A DNA stretch of 12,350 nt from an uncultured Bacteroidales bacterium (GCA_937890845.1 CALADR010000159.1:1-12350), one strand, 5' to 3'; positions 1 through 8,358 are shown, numbered from the stretch's first letter. The notes: a model not told the origin generated them from the letters alone. Made by a program: numbers and translations.

Positions 1-1363
1 CATCGGTAATGGTTCCGAAATCGTAGGAGAGAGAAACAGAAGACTGGAAATATTTCTGTTTGTATTTATGGTATCCTGAGATGTCCGAAGTCATCATGGC
101 TACACTGTTTTCCATTTTGTCCAATGCTGATGAGTTCAGCATAGTGCCTTCAGGATCTGCATATGCAGGAGCCAGCTGGCCTTGACCCCAATAGTTTCTG
201 ATGATATCTACTGAACTTGACCAAGGAGTATCTCGCTGGTCTGCCACTCCGTTTACATTGATGTCAAATTTCAGACCTTTTACAAGTTCTGCATTGATGT
301 TGGTGCGGAGGTTATACTTATCATAATTAAGGTCTCCCGATTTGAAGAATCCCTCCTGATAAATATATCCCATACTTACGTAGTATTGGAATTTTTCAGA
401 GCCTCCGGAGATGCTTATGTCATGCTGGGTCTGAGGAACCCAGTTTGCAAGTACCATGTTGTTCCAGTCAGTGGCACGTTTTGCGCCGCTGCGGTATTCC
501 TCAATCTGGTCTGGAGTGAACTGGACCGAACCGTTATGGACACTGTTGTTGCTTTTCTCATTATAAATCATCATCGACTCTACGGCACTGGCAAGTTCAG
601 GCATCTTGGAAGGAGTCTGGAACGTGAAAGAACCATTGTAGTTTACTTTGGCTTTTCCTTCAGCGCCTTTCTTGGTAGTGACCAATACAACACCGTTACC
701 TGCACGGACACCGTATATGGCAGCTGCAGCATCTTTAAGTACGGATACATTTTCTATATCAGTAGAGTTCAGTCTCTGGAAGTCTGCTATGTCACGAGGA
801 ACACCGTCGATAATTACCAGAGGGGAGCCCATTCCTCGGATATCGAATACGTTATTGTAAGTACCAGGTTCCGCACTTTTCTGCCAAACCCTAAGACCCG
901 GAACACGTCCTGTTAGCATATTCTGCGGATTCTCGGATTTTGTCTTTACAATATCGTCATTCCCGACTCCGGAAACAGCACCTGTGATGGAGCCTTTTTT
1001 CTGAGTACCATAGCCTACGACAACAACACTTTCAAGGAATGTATTGTCGGCTTTCATCACTACATTTAAAGTTGTTCTTCCGTTTACAGAAACCTCTGTG
1101 GTAGATAGTCCGACAGATGAGAATTCCAGGATAGCATCTGATGGGACTGTAATAGTGTATTTTCCATCCAGATCAGTGGGGACTCCTGTTGCAGAGCCTT
1201 TAATCATGACACTTGCCCCGATTACAGGCTGGGCTGTGTCGTCAGTGACTGTTCCAGTTACCTTAATGGTATTCTGGGCGAAAGTCATGAACGGTGCGAT
1301 TATTAGTAGCACCGCTGTAAGAATGCCTTGCAGGCATCTTTTAGACTTGATGTTTTTTTTCAT
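1..1363 (-). CDS. SusC/RagA-like TonB-linked outer-membrane transporter, N-terminal part
   Basis: The start ATG is at 1363 and the frame stays open for 454 codons to the left edge, so the C-terminal part of the barrel is missing from this window. A signal peptide (residues 1-29, ending TFAQ) precedes a carboxypeptidase-regulatory-like beta domain (about 33-104, with GTVTDDTAQPVIGASV and the DLDGKYTI turn). A TonB-box-like stretch follows (ESVVVVGYGTQKKG, 111-124), then the plug domain (about 125-232) with LTGRVPGL, DIRGMG, VIIDGVPRD, SVLKDAAAAIYGVRAGNGV and VLVTTKKG. The barrel begins near 236. Family knowledge: these proteins import oligosaccharides across the outer membrane with TonB energy and pair with a SusD lipoprotein, normally encoded next, which would lie beyond base 1. 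It starts 16 bases after the GH76 gene stop, so it is probably co-transcribed with it. The substrate is inferred from that neighbour to be an alpha-mannan-type glycan. No frameshift is seen. Confidence 0.96.
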   Translation of the reverse strand, partial: MKKNIKSKRCLQGILTAVLLIIAPFMTFAQNTIKVTGTVTDDTAQPVIGASVMIKGSATGVPTDLDGKYTITVPSDAILEFSSVGLSTTEVSVNGRTTLNVVMKADNTFLESVVVVGYGTQKKGSITGAVSGVGNDDIVKTKSENPQNMLTGRVPGLRVWQKSAEPGTYNNVFDIRGMGSPLVIIDGVPRDIADFQRLNSTDIENVSVLKDAAAAIYGVRAGNGVVLVTTKKGAEGKAKVNYNGSFTFQTPSKMPELASAVESMMIYNEKSNNSVHNGSVQFTPDQIEEYRSGAKRATDWNNMVLANWVPQTQHDISISGGSEKFQYYVSMGYIYQEGFFKSGDLNYDKYNLRTNINAELVKGLKFDINVNGVADQRDTPWSSSVDIIRNYWGQGQLAPAYADPEGTMLNSSALDKMENSVAMMTSDISGYHKYKQKYFQSSVSLSYDFGTITD

Positions 1364-1379
1364 AAACAGTGTTATATAG

Positions 1380-2834
1380 TTAGCGTTTATCCAACTCATA
1401 TTTTGCAAGTACTGCATATTGTGCAGCGAAGGCAAACTGGAAAAATCCTTTGACATTGCATTTATCTTCGTTCCTAGACCATCCGTGAAGTATTCCAGTA
1501 GGAAGAGTGCCGTTCTTTAAGAAATTGGTATATCCATAGTCGAGATTGTCCTGGAAACTTTTTAGAGGAGCCTCTGCTGATTTGCATTCTGCATATGCAT
1601 CTGCCCATCCGCGCATAAGGACACCATTGAACCAGTTGTTGAATCCGTCGAAAGCATATGAATAGTGCCCGTTTACAACTTTGTCCTTCTTTCCGAAATA
1701 TTTGAAAGCAGCGTCTGTAAGGGCAGTCATTTCTTCTTTGTATCTGCTGTCTCCTGTAACTCTATAAAGGTCAGCAGCTCCAGAAAGCATTGTTCCGCTA
1801 TTGTATGACAGAGGCGCTCCTGTGGGGCCTGAAGATGGAGTGTTTTTGCGGTATTCCACGCCGTCAACAGTTTCGTATGATATGTTGTTAGAGCCTCCCA
1901 TCATATCCCAATATACACCTTCATCGGCTTTGAAAAGATTGTTTCTCTGGTATTCATAAACCTTTTTCGCATACAAAAGATAGTATTCACTTTTGTCCAT
2001 TTCAGCGGAAACTCTTTTATTGCCGTCTGTGATATACCTTCGAGTCGTCTTCTCATTTTTACCGGCATAGTATTCTGAAAGCCATACAAGAGGGCTGATG
2101 AATGGTCCGTTACTGCAAGAATGCTTGGTGCAGTAGCCGGGACCCCATGTAATACCTCCGTTTTCAGTGCCGTCTTCTTTCAATGTACAATCCCATCCGT
2201 CTATTACATACTCGGTCAAATATTCAGCCTCTTCAAGATATTTTTTCTCACCTGTGAATTTATAGGCTTCAAACAGTTCCCTTACGAGCCATTGCTGGTC
2301 ATCATATACGTTTTCTATTCCAGCTACATTGGCAGAGCCTGGAGAAGAACCGCGGTGTACACCATATACACTCCAGGAAAAATTATTTCTGGTATAGGAT
2401 GTCAGTGAAAAACTTCCTTTGTAATACTGAAGTCCTGTATACAGCCTATCCAAAAGAGCTTTGTATCTGTTGAAATGCAGGTCGTAGAGCTCTGAGTTTC
2501 CGGATTCTTTCTGTGTTGTCAGAGCATTCATAATAGCATTTGCTGCCTCTATCGCACTTGTGTAAGGCCAGACATCTACCGTTCCTATGGATTTTTCTTC
2601 ATTAAAAGGATTGAAGAATTCAGTCATTGCATATCCGTCAAAGTAATGTTCAATAGCTGAATCTGTAATTTGCATGGCTCTCAGTATGTTTTGAGTGGCC
2701 AGGTCATCATTAGTCAGTATTTCAGTCTTTTCAGTAGTATCAGTGTTCCCATTTCCCTTGTTCTTTTCACAAGAGACGCAGGAGACCTCTACTGCTGCGG
2801 CAAGACATACTGCAATCAAAGTTTTTGTATTCAT
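1380..2834 (-). CDS. GH76-family lipoprotein, probable endo-alpha-1,6-mannanase
   Basis: This 484-residue protein is probably an alpha-1,6-mannan hydrolase of glycoside hydrolase family 76. I chose the ATG at 2834 because an in-frame TTG at 2870 would overlap the upstream gene and put extra residues before the signal peptide. The N-terminus is a lipoprotein signal with Cys at 19 and 22; either could be lipidated, though neither lipobox is canonical. Family-like features are an Asp pair in VYDDQQWL (178-179, where GH76 enzymes carry their catalytic Asp-Asp), GGITWGPG (226-233), SCSNGPFISPLVWLS (239-253) and SYNSGTMLSGAADLYRVTG (343-361), all consistent with an (alpha/alpha)6 barrel. Family knowledge: GH76 enzymes cut the alpha-1,6-mannan backbone of fungal mannans. 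The gene lies 28 bases after the lipoprotein gene and 16 bases before susC, so all three probably form one operon. Surface or periplasmic location cannot be told from the sequence. Confidence 0.85.
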   Translation of the reverse strand: MNTKTLIAVCLAAAVEVSCVSCEKNKGNGNTDTTEKTEILTNDDLATQNILRAMQITDSAIEHYFDGYAMTEFFNPFNEEKSIGTVDVWPYTSAIEAANAIMNALTTQKESGNSELYDLHFNRYKALLDRLYTGLQYYKGSFSLTSYTRNNFSWSVYGVHRGSSPGSANVAGIENVYDDQQWLVRELFEAYKFTGEKKYLEEAEYLTEYVIDGWDCTLKEDGTENGGITWGPGYCTKHSCSNGPFISPLVWLSEYYAGKNEKTTRRYITDGNKRVSAEMDKSEYYLLYAKKVYEYQRNNLFKADEGVYWDMMGGSNNISYETVDGVEYRKNTPSSGPTGAPLSYNSGTMLSGAADLYRVTGDSRYKEEMTALTDAAFKYFGKKDKVVNGHYSYAFDGFNNWFNGVLMRGWADAYAECKSAEAPLKSFQDNLDYGYTNFLKNGTLPTGILHGWSRNEDKCNVKGFFQFAFAAQYAVLAKYELDKR

Positions 2835-2862
2835 TTTAATTAAAGGTAAATTATAATAACTC

Positions 2863-4680
2863 CTATTCAAAGTTTATACTGTGGAAGAACAGTTTCTGCT
2901 CTCCATCTATAGTTTCACCTTTGAATACTCCTATGGCGAGGACTATATTCTTGCCTGAAAAAGAGGACAAGTCATATGTGAAGGCAGCATAGTCTTTCAC
3001 GTTTCCTGCATCACCCTTGTTGTTGATGAATTTCCAACATCCTTCTCCTGCGCTTTCTGCTTTTTCTGCCCTGTGTTCAACAGGTGAAAGGTGAGTTGCA
3101 GTTCCGTTTTCTTCGATTGCCGTAACTTTGAAATAAGTATACTTTCCGGAATCTCCGTTCCTTGTAGTGAAAGTCATGCGGTCATGATTACCGTCAATAT
3201 TGAATTTGCCGTAGAAGTATGACTCAGGCAGTTTGAGGTTGGCTGGGGCATCGCCTCTTACTTTTATTACGAAACCTTCTCCTGCTGTAGGCTCAACATC
3301 CTTGTTGACAAACATGAAGGCCCACTGAGCGGCGATATGGTTGGTTCCGTTCCAAGGATTGTATCCTTTCCCGCCTCTTCCGTCAACAGAGATTGAAGGT
3401 ACTCCTGAGAATGAAGTAAGCTCATTTGTCATAGTGGATTTAACCATTTCATTTGTCATGTGCCATCCTTCAAGTCCGGTTACTGCTGTACCTTTGAGGT
3501 ACTCGTCAGCTTTGTTCGCTTCAGGGCCGAAAGATATTTTACGCATTACGAACTGGTTCCAGTAATCTCCTGTTTCTGCGCGGAAATGTCCTATAGCTAT
3601 GATTACCGTTTTTCCGACATATTTGGACAGGTCCACTACGATATCAGTGTTGTCAGAAGAGTTTATTTCACGAACTCCGCCTACAAGTTCGCTGGTAGGA
3701 TTAAGCATATCTGTTATGTCAATTATCCTTACTCCCCACATCACATGCTTAGTCTCTGCATTGTGAGTCCTGCAGTAGAGCGTCATGATTTTATTTTCTT
3801 CTGTAATGGTTTTGCTGCCGTAAGTGAAAGTATCGAAGTTTTCAAGGTCAGCCGGGTTGTTCTGCTCGGATCCGCTGTTGTTGATTTGTAGCGTACATCC
3901 TTCATTCTGGTTTTCCCACGCTCCAACGAATTTCCAGGTAGACATGTATACGGTGCTCCAGTCTACGACTCCTCCTCCGTTACCTTTACCTCCACGGTAC
4001 TCGTTGTAATACCATTTGTCAGCATACTGGAGATCCTGTGCAGTCAAGCCTGGAAGAAGCTCATTCCCGCCCATATATACAGCAGGAATCTCAGCATTTA
4101 CAAGTTCGTCACCTATAAATTCATAAGGCATTACCTTTACATCTATAGATTTAACGCCTTCCGCTGTGAATCTTACTATGTATTCATCTGCAATTAGGTT
4201 CTCAATGAGGAATTTTCCCTCTGAGTCAGTAATGCCTGTTTTTCCTCCTGCAGATACTGAAACTCCTTCGAAAGGCTTGCCTCCGTTCCTGGCGTCTAGA
4301 ACAGTTCCGGAAATGGAAGCATTGGATATCTGGAGAATAGGGTTAAGAATAACTTCTCCGTCTTTGAAAGATGAGGCTTGGACAGTCATGCCGACAGTTA
4401 CGTAGCCCTTTTTGGCGAAAGAGACGAGTTGGCTCTTTACTGGAGCGTTGTTGAAAACGAATTCTCCATCAGCATCAGTTTGTACTGTCGCATCAAGTCC
4501 TTTAATGCTTACAGTTACAGCCTCGATTGTGTTGTTTTGATTGTCTTTTACGACACCTTTGATGTTACCATAGGTGATTTCCGTATCACCGCTCTTATCT
4601 TTTTCGCAAGACTGGAAAAAGATAGAAGTGCTGATAACCGATGTCATGAACAGTGCTCTGAAAATCGATTTAATCTTCAT
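2863..4680 (-). CDS. Large lipoprotein with two regulatory-like beta domains and a duplicated C-terminal domain, candidate glycan binder
   Basis: This 605-residue lipoprotein has a signal peptide with lipobox FFQSC (Cys25). Residues about 36-115 and 120-203 are two tandem carboxypeptidase-regulatory-like (transthyretin-fold) domains, with the patterns GVVKDNQNNTIEAVTVSIKG / DADGEFVF and GTVLDARNGGKPFEGVSVSA / DSEGKFLI. The rest looks like a tandem duplication. The unit at about 228-386 and the unit at about 434-605 share RGGKG openings, a W-x-F strand start (WKF, WAF) and near-identical closing strands (VGKTVIIAIGHFRAET at 355-370, SGKNIVLAIGVFKGET at 575-590). I see no catalytic motif. It is the first gene of the operon with GH76 and SusC, so a surface glycan-binding (SGBP/SusE/F-like) role is inferred, not shown. 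The start ATG at 4680 directly precedes the signal peptide. The C-terminal modules may belong to a lectin-like or undescribed beta-sandwich family. Confidence 0.85.
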   Translation of the reverse strand: MKIKSIFRALFMTSVISTSIFFQSCEKDKSGDTEITYGNIKGVVKDNQNNTIEAVTVSIKGLDATVQTDADGEFVFNNAPVKSQLVSFAKKGYVTVGMTVQASSFKDGEVILNPILQISNASISGTVLDARNGGKPFEGVSVSAGGKTGITDSEGKFLIENLIADEYIVRFTAEGVKSIDVKVMPYEFIGDELVNAEIPAVYMGGNELLPGLTAQDLQYADKWYYNEYRGGKGNGGGVVDWSTVYMSTWKFVGAWENQNEGCTLQINNSGSEQNNPADLENFDTFTYGSKTITEENKIMTLYCRTHNAETKHVMWGVRIIDITDMLNPTSELVGGVREINSSDNTDIVVDLSKYVGKTVIIAIGHFRAETGDYWNQFVMRKISFGPEANKADEYLKGTAVTGLEGWHMTNEMVKSTMTNELTSFSGVPSISVDGRGGKGYNPWNGTNHIAAQWAFMFVNKDVEPTAGEGFVIKVRGDAPANLKLPESYFYGKFNIDGNHDRMTFTTRNGDSGKYTYFKVTAIEENGTATHLSPVEHRAEKAESAGEGCWKFINNKGDAGNVKDYAAFTYDLSSFSGKNIVLAIGVFKGETIDGEQKLFFHSINFE

Positions 4681-4712
4681 GGTGTTTTGCTAGTGTTAAA
4701 ATTATTTATTAG

Positions 4713-4720
4713 CAAAGTAA
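4713..4720 (-). promoter_or_regulatory. Candidate -7 promoter box for the utilization operon
   Basis: On the minus strand this reads TTACTTTG, a 7-of-8 match to the Bacteroidota -7 consensus TAnnTTTG. It lies 32 bases upstream of the lipoprotein start codon, giving a short leader. No TTTG is present at -33; the GTTAAAA repeats occupy that place, which suggests an activator-dependent promoter. Confidence 0.4.
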
Positions 4721-4730
4721 ATTGTCCGGG

Positions 4731-4761
4731 GTTAAAAAAAGTGTTAAAAAAAGGTTAAAAA
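4731..4761. repeat. Three in-phase GTTAAAA direct repeats, candidate operator
   Basis: The sequence GTTAAAA occurs at 4731-4737, 4743-4749 and 4754-4760, at steps of 12 and 11 bases, about one helical turn. Further copies of the heptamer lie at 4695-4701 (same strand) and, inverted, at 4776-4782 and 4832-4838, giving six in a 210-base divergent spacer. The triplet starts 10 bases upstream of the putative -7 box of the minus-strand operon, covering its -33 position. Family knowledge: SARP regulators bind heptameric direct repeats with 11-base periodicity close upstream of the -10 box. The adjacent gene encodes a SARP-type DNA-binding domain, so this is a candidate target site. The caution is that the spacer is AT-rich and A-tracts recur by chance. 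Confidence 0.45.
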
Positions 4762-4862
4762 GGAGAAAAACGGCATTTTAACCCTGAATTTTTATGGAAA
4801 AATATTAAAACAGAAGATATTTACGGATCGTTTTTAACTCAACAAGTATTTGAATAAATTTC

Positions 4863-4870
4863 TATCTTTG
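4863..4870 (+). promoter_or_regulatory. Candidate -7 promoter box for the transmembrane regulator
   Basis: TATCTTTG is a perfect match to the Bacteroidota -7 box TAnnTTTG, 20 bases before the regulator start codon. A TTTG lies at 4849-4852, but it is too close to serve as the normal -33 box, and no good -33 is seen at the usual spacing. The leader carries an AGGAAA before the ATG. Confidence 0.5.
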
Positions 4871-4890
4871 CCGAGAAATTCAGGAAAACC

Positions 4891-7416
4891 ATGAAATTTA
4901 TATGCACAATCATTCTGTTTGTTTGTACTTCGTTTCTTTATATCTCCGGTGCTCAGGGATTGAGATTTGTAAGTTCAAACTATCCTATAGACCAGAGGAC
5001 TTCGTATGATGTGTTCAAATATTCGTCTCCTGAATTTGCCGGTCATTTCGATGTTAATTTTGATCTTTCCCTCTTGCCTGAAGTCGAGATAGGATATATT
5101 CTCAGAATACAGGATGAGGAACACCCCGGGGCTATATATAATCTGTTCTATGACTATCAGGGGACTGATGCTGTCTTCAGGTTTAATGAAGAAGGTCGGA
5201 GCAGCCTTATAATAATGACTCTTCCTGGAGATTTCATCAGGGAAAAAAACTGGCATAAGGTAAGGTTGAGGTTTGACATGCAGAAAGACTCACTGTTTTT
5301 CTCCATTGACGATTATTCTTCATCGGCTGTCCTTAGTGATTTTCCTGAACGGTGTTCTCCGGAGATTAGTTTTGGAAAAAGCGGATATTTTATTGACGTG
5401 CCGTCGTTTGCAATAAAAAACCTGTCTGTCGGAAATAAAAAGTTATATAAATTTCCACTTTCTGAGGTAGATGGAACAGTGGTTCATGATACAAAAGGAA
5501 GGGTGAGGGGAGAGGTTGAAAATCCTCTATGGATGATGAATGACATGTACAAATGGAAACAGGCAGTCACTATGACAGATAAGGAAGTTGCCTGTGCCGG
5601 TTATGACTATGTAAAAAAGAACATATATTGGTTCGACAGGGATTCATTTCATACCTATAGTATGAAAGATGGGGAATTGACAGATGCAGCGTTTACCAAC
5701 AAGTGCCCGGTAAGGCTGACTCTCGGTACTAATTTCATTGATGCGGAAAAGTCTTCCATATATGCGTATGAAGTATTTTACGATGATAGATTTAAGGATA
5801 CAGTTACAGTTGCATCTCTGGATCTTGAAACAAATACCTGGACTCCTCTTTGCCGTGACCAGCTCTACATGCAGATGCATCATCATGGCTCTTTTTTTGA
5901 CAGGAACAGATCCAGATATACCATTTTCGGAGGGTTTGGAAACATGCATTACAATGGAAAGTTCTTTTCCTTTGACCTTCAGACCGATACATGGTACGAA
6001 TTTCCTGAAATGACAGGAGACAAAATCTATCCGAGGTATTTTACTTCTCTTGGGTATGACAGCAGCAAGAGTATCCTTTATGTTTTCGGAGGTATGGGAA
6101 ACGAGTCCGGTGAACATATTGTCGGAAGAAGATACCTATATGATTTCTACGCTGTCAATTTAGTGGAAAAGACAGTAAAGTGTCTGTGGACTACTGATTT
6201 GGGAGCTGTTAATATTGTTCCGGTACGGAATATTATACTTGAAGGCAGCGACTATTTTTACACATTGTGTTATCCTGAAAGCCATACATACTCCAAGTTA
6301 CAGTTATATAGGTTTTCCATAAGTGATGGAACATTTGAAAAAATAGCGGATACTATTCCTATATATTCTGACAAAATCATGACGAATGCGAATCTGTATT
6401 ATGACCGTAGTCTTGAAAAGTTGATAGCAACAGTACAGGAGTCTGATGATGATGTCAAATCTACCCTTAAGGTATACACTTTATCACTGCCTACACAAGA
6501 GTCTTTAGCGGAGTTTGATTCCTTTTCCAGGAGACAGGGCAATAGCCCTTATGCATTTCTTTTTATCGTTTTTAGTCTTTTGGCCGGTATTTCCGCCACG
6601 ATAGTTTTCAAATTGTATCATGGTGCAAGGAAAAAGAAAGAAACAAACAATGATGAAAAGGAAATTTTAAATGTCCCGGTACTGAAAACCGGAGACGGAT
6701 CTTGCTCAAATATTCCAGGCAGCATTAATCTTTTCGGTCTGTTCAAAGCTATTGACAGGGGAGGAAATGATGTTTCCGAACTTTTTACCGAGAAACAGCG
6801 CCAAATGCTGTGTGTCCTTTTGGAAAATGTCATGAAAGGCGGAATATCATCTACTAACCTCAGTTTGCTTTTGTGGCCTGGTCGTCCGGCAGACAAGATG
6901 AAAAGCACAAGGAATGCTACCATCAGTTATCTTCGGAAGTCTCTTGCTTTATTTGATGACATTGAACTGGTATATCGCAACGGAGTATATAATCTTGAGA
7001 GCGGGGAAAATTTCCATTGTGATTACTTGAGGGTTGAAGATATTCTTTCATCCGGGAAGCTTGATGACGATGATATGACGGAACTTGTTTCTATCCTTTC
7101 AAAAGGAAAGTTCCTGCTATTTGAGAATGACCCTCTTTTTGATGACTTCAAACAAAGTGTGGAATCGAGAGTCGAGCCTCTGATGGAGACAGAGATAGGG
7201 CATAGATATGATATAAGAGACTATAAGACAGTCTTAGATATAGCGGACATTATTTTCAGTATAGATCCTCTTAATGGAACTGCCTTGAGATACATGGTAA
7301 GGGTATTGTGCAAGCAGAAGCGTATTGAAGATGCCCTTCTGAGATATCAGACTTTTGCAGTCGAGTACCGTCAGGTATATGACGAGGACTATCCTTATCA
7401 GTTTGATGAGCTGTAG
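4891..7416 (+). CDS. Transmembrane one-component regulator: LamG-like and kelch ectodomain, SARP/BTAD cytoplasmic output
   Basis: This 841-residue protein reads as a membrane-spanning transcription factor. Residues 1-23 are a signal peptide. Residues about 25-185 resemble a LamG/concanavalin-like lectin domain (NWHKVRLRFDMQKDSLFFSID, 120-140). Residues about 200-535 resemble a kelch beta-propeller, clearest at RYTIFGGFG...FFSFDLQTDTWYEF (342-371) and ILYVFGGMG (395-403). One hydrophobic helix (553-574) is followed by a basic stop-transfer stretch (HGARKKK). The cytoplasmic part has an OmpR-like winged helix (about 611-708: INLFGLF, LFTEKQRQML, LSLLLWPG, RNATISYLRKSL, YRNGVYNL) and a BTAD/TPR-like helical region (about 725-835). 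No histidine kinase or receiver domain is present. It is divergent from the mannanase-SusC operon, so it probably senses a glycan in the periplasm and activates that operon. The domain calls are by eye; the winged helix and membrane topology are the firmest. Confidence 0.85.
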   Translation: MKFICTIILFVCTSFLYISGAQGLRFVSSNYPIDQRTSYDVFKYSSPEFAGHFDVNFDLSLLPEVEIGYILRIQDEEHPGAIYNLFYDYQGTDAVFRFNEEGRSSLIIMTLPGDFIREKNWHKVRLRFDMQKDSLFFSIDDYSSSAVLSDFPERCSPEISFGKSGYFIDVPSFAIKNLSVGNKKLYKFPLSEVDGTVVHDTKGRVRGEVENPLWMMNDMYKWKQAVTMTDKEVACAGYDYVKKNIYWFDRDSFHTYSMKDGELTDAAFTNKCPVRLTLGTNFIDAEKSSIYAYEVFYDDRFKDTVTVASLDLETNTWTPLCRDQLYMQMHHHGSFFDRNRSRYTIFGGFGNMHYNGKFFSFDLQTDTWYEFPEMTGDKIYPRYFTSLGYDSSKSILYVFGGMGNESGEHIVGRRYLYDFYAVNLVEKTVKCLWTTDLGAVNIVPVRNIILEGSDYFYTLCYPESHTYSKLQLYRFSISDGTFEKIADTIPIYSDKIMTNANLYYDRSLEKLIATVQESDDDVKSTLKVYTLSLPTQESLAEFDSFSRRQGNSPYAFLFIVFSLLAGISATIVFKLYHGARKKKETNNDEKEILNVPVLKTGDGSCSNIPGSINLFGLFKAIDRGGNDVSELFTEKQRQMLCVLLENVMKGGISSTNLSLLLWPGRPADKMKSTRNATISYLRKSLALFDDIELVYRNGVYNLESGENFHCDYLRVEDILSSGKLDDDDMTELVSILSKGKFLLFENDPLFDDFKQSVESRVEPLMETEIGHRYDIRDYKTVLDIADIIFSIDPLNGTALRYMVRVLCKQKRIEDALLRYQTFAVEYRQVYDEDYPYQFDEL

Positions 7417-7467
7417 AACCGGAGTTTGATTTACGGAAGAAGCCGGGCAGTGGATATTCTTAAACTG

Positions 7468-8292
7468 TCAGACAATAGAGAGCCTGGAAAAAGCAGTTTT
7501 CAGAGTTTGAAGATTGCCGGATGTATATAGCGATATGTCCGGTAATTCTGTTTTCTGTATTTCCGTTTCCGGGATGCCTTCCTCTTTCATTACTTCCACA
7601 AGGTGTCTTGCTACGGCAGGGGCTGGATCTATTATTTTTATACCAGGACCTGCGATTTTGGAAATCGTTTCCGAAAGGAATGGGTAGTGGGTGCATCCGA
7701 GAACGATAGTATCTGCACCGGACTTCAGAAGGGGCATGATGCTGTTTCTTACAGTTGCTTCAGCTTCCGGTCCGCACGTAAGGCCTTTTTCAACGAGTTC
7801 GACGAATCTTTCTCCGACATGCTCCACTACTGTCACACCTTTTGCGAAAGTCTCGCGGGTGGTTTTGTATTTGTTTCCGCTGAGAGTGCCGGCTGTGGCC
7901 AAAACTCCTATTATCCCTGTTTCAGTATGTTCGGATGCCGGTTTTACAGCAGGCTCCATTCCTATGAATTTTATGTGGTCTCTCCTGCCGGAAGTCAGTC
8001 TGAGTACCTTTTGTCTGGCTTCTTCGTTGTTGGGGTCAGAGTACTCGCTGCGAAGGGTGGCAATGGCAGCAGCTGTGGCTGTGTTGCAGGCTACTACTAT
8101 TATGTCAGCACCTTTTTCAAGAAGAAAGTCAGTTATGATTCGCGCTCTGTCTTCTACATATTCGCGGGATTTCCCACCGTACGGGCAGTGTGCGCTGTCA
8201 GCATAATAGGCATACCTCTGCCTTGGGAGAAGTTTGTATATCTCCCTGAATACTGACAGCCCGCCTATTCCTGAATCAAAAATCCCTATCAT
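7468..8292 (-). CDS. murI: Glutamate racemase
   Basis: This 274-residue enzyme interconverts L- and D-glutamate in the cytoplasm, supplying D-glutamate for peptidoglycan precursors. The family signatures are all present: DSGIGGLSV (6-14), the strand Y-A-D-S-A-H-C-P-Y-G (30-39), the first catalytic cysteine in ACNTATAAA (Cys69) and the second in LGCTHYPFL (Cys200). Length is normal for the family. The start ATG at 8292 follows an AAGG-type ribosome binding site and directly precedes the MIGIFDSG opening usual for MurI. It converges with the upstream regulator gene across 51 bases and diverges from groES. The residues between about 85 and 105 form a slightly longer charged loop (DPNNEEARQK). 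No defect is seen. Confidence 0.97.
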   Translation of the reverse strand: MIGIFDSGIGGLSVFREIYKLLPRQRYAYYADSAHCPYGGKSREYVEDRARIITDFLLEKGADIIVVACNTATAAAIATLRSEYSDPNNEEARQKVLRLTSGRRDHIKFIGMEPAVKPASEHTETGIIGVLATAGTLSGNKYKTTRETFAKGVTVVEHVGERFVELVEKGLTCGPEAEATVRNSIMPLLKSGADTIVLGCTHYPFLSETISKIAGPGIKIIDPAPAVARHLVEVMKEEGIPETEIQKTELPDISLYTSGNLQTLKTAFSRLSIV

Positions 8293-8315
8293 TCCGCCTT
8301 ATTCTTAACAAGTAG

Positions 8316-8323
8316 CAAATTTA
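8316..8323 (-). promoter_or_regulatory. Candidate -7 promoter box for murI
   Basis: On the minus strand this reads TAAATTTG, a perfect TAnnTTTG match, 23 bases before the murI start codon. No clear TTTG is seen at the -33 position, so support rests on one box in AT-rich DNA. Confidence 0.4.
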
Positions 8324-8358
8324 GCAATTTTATTTTATGCGTGTTTAAGATTTTATTT

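Noticed and set aside
386..916. Open frame of 176 codons on the plus strand
   Set aside because: It lies fully antisense to the SusC plug and early barrel, which has clear family motifs; the plus-strand protein has no recognisable features.
1380..2870. Longer GH76 protein starting at a TTG at 2870
   Set aside because: It overlaps the end of the upstream gene and adds 12 residues before a normal lipoprotein signal; the ATG at 2834 is preferred.
7417..7467. Terminator between the converging regulator and murI genes
   Set aside because: The 51-base gap has no convincing GC stem followed by a T-run on either strand.
7603..8256. Open frame of 217 codons on the plus strand
   Set aside because: It is antisense to murI, which has both catalytic cysteines and all signatures; no independent start signal is seen.
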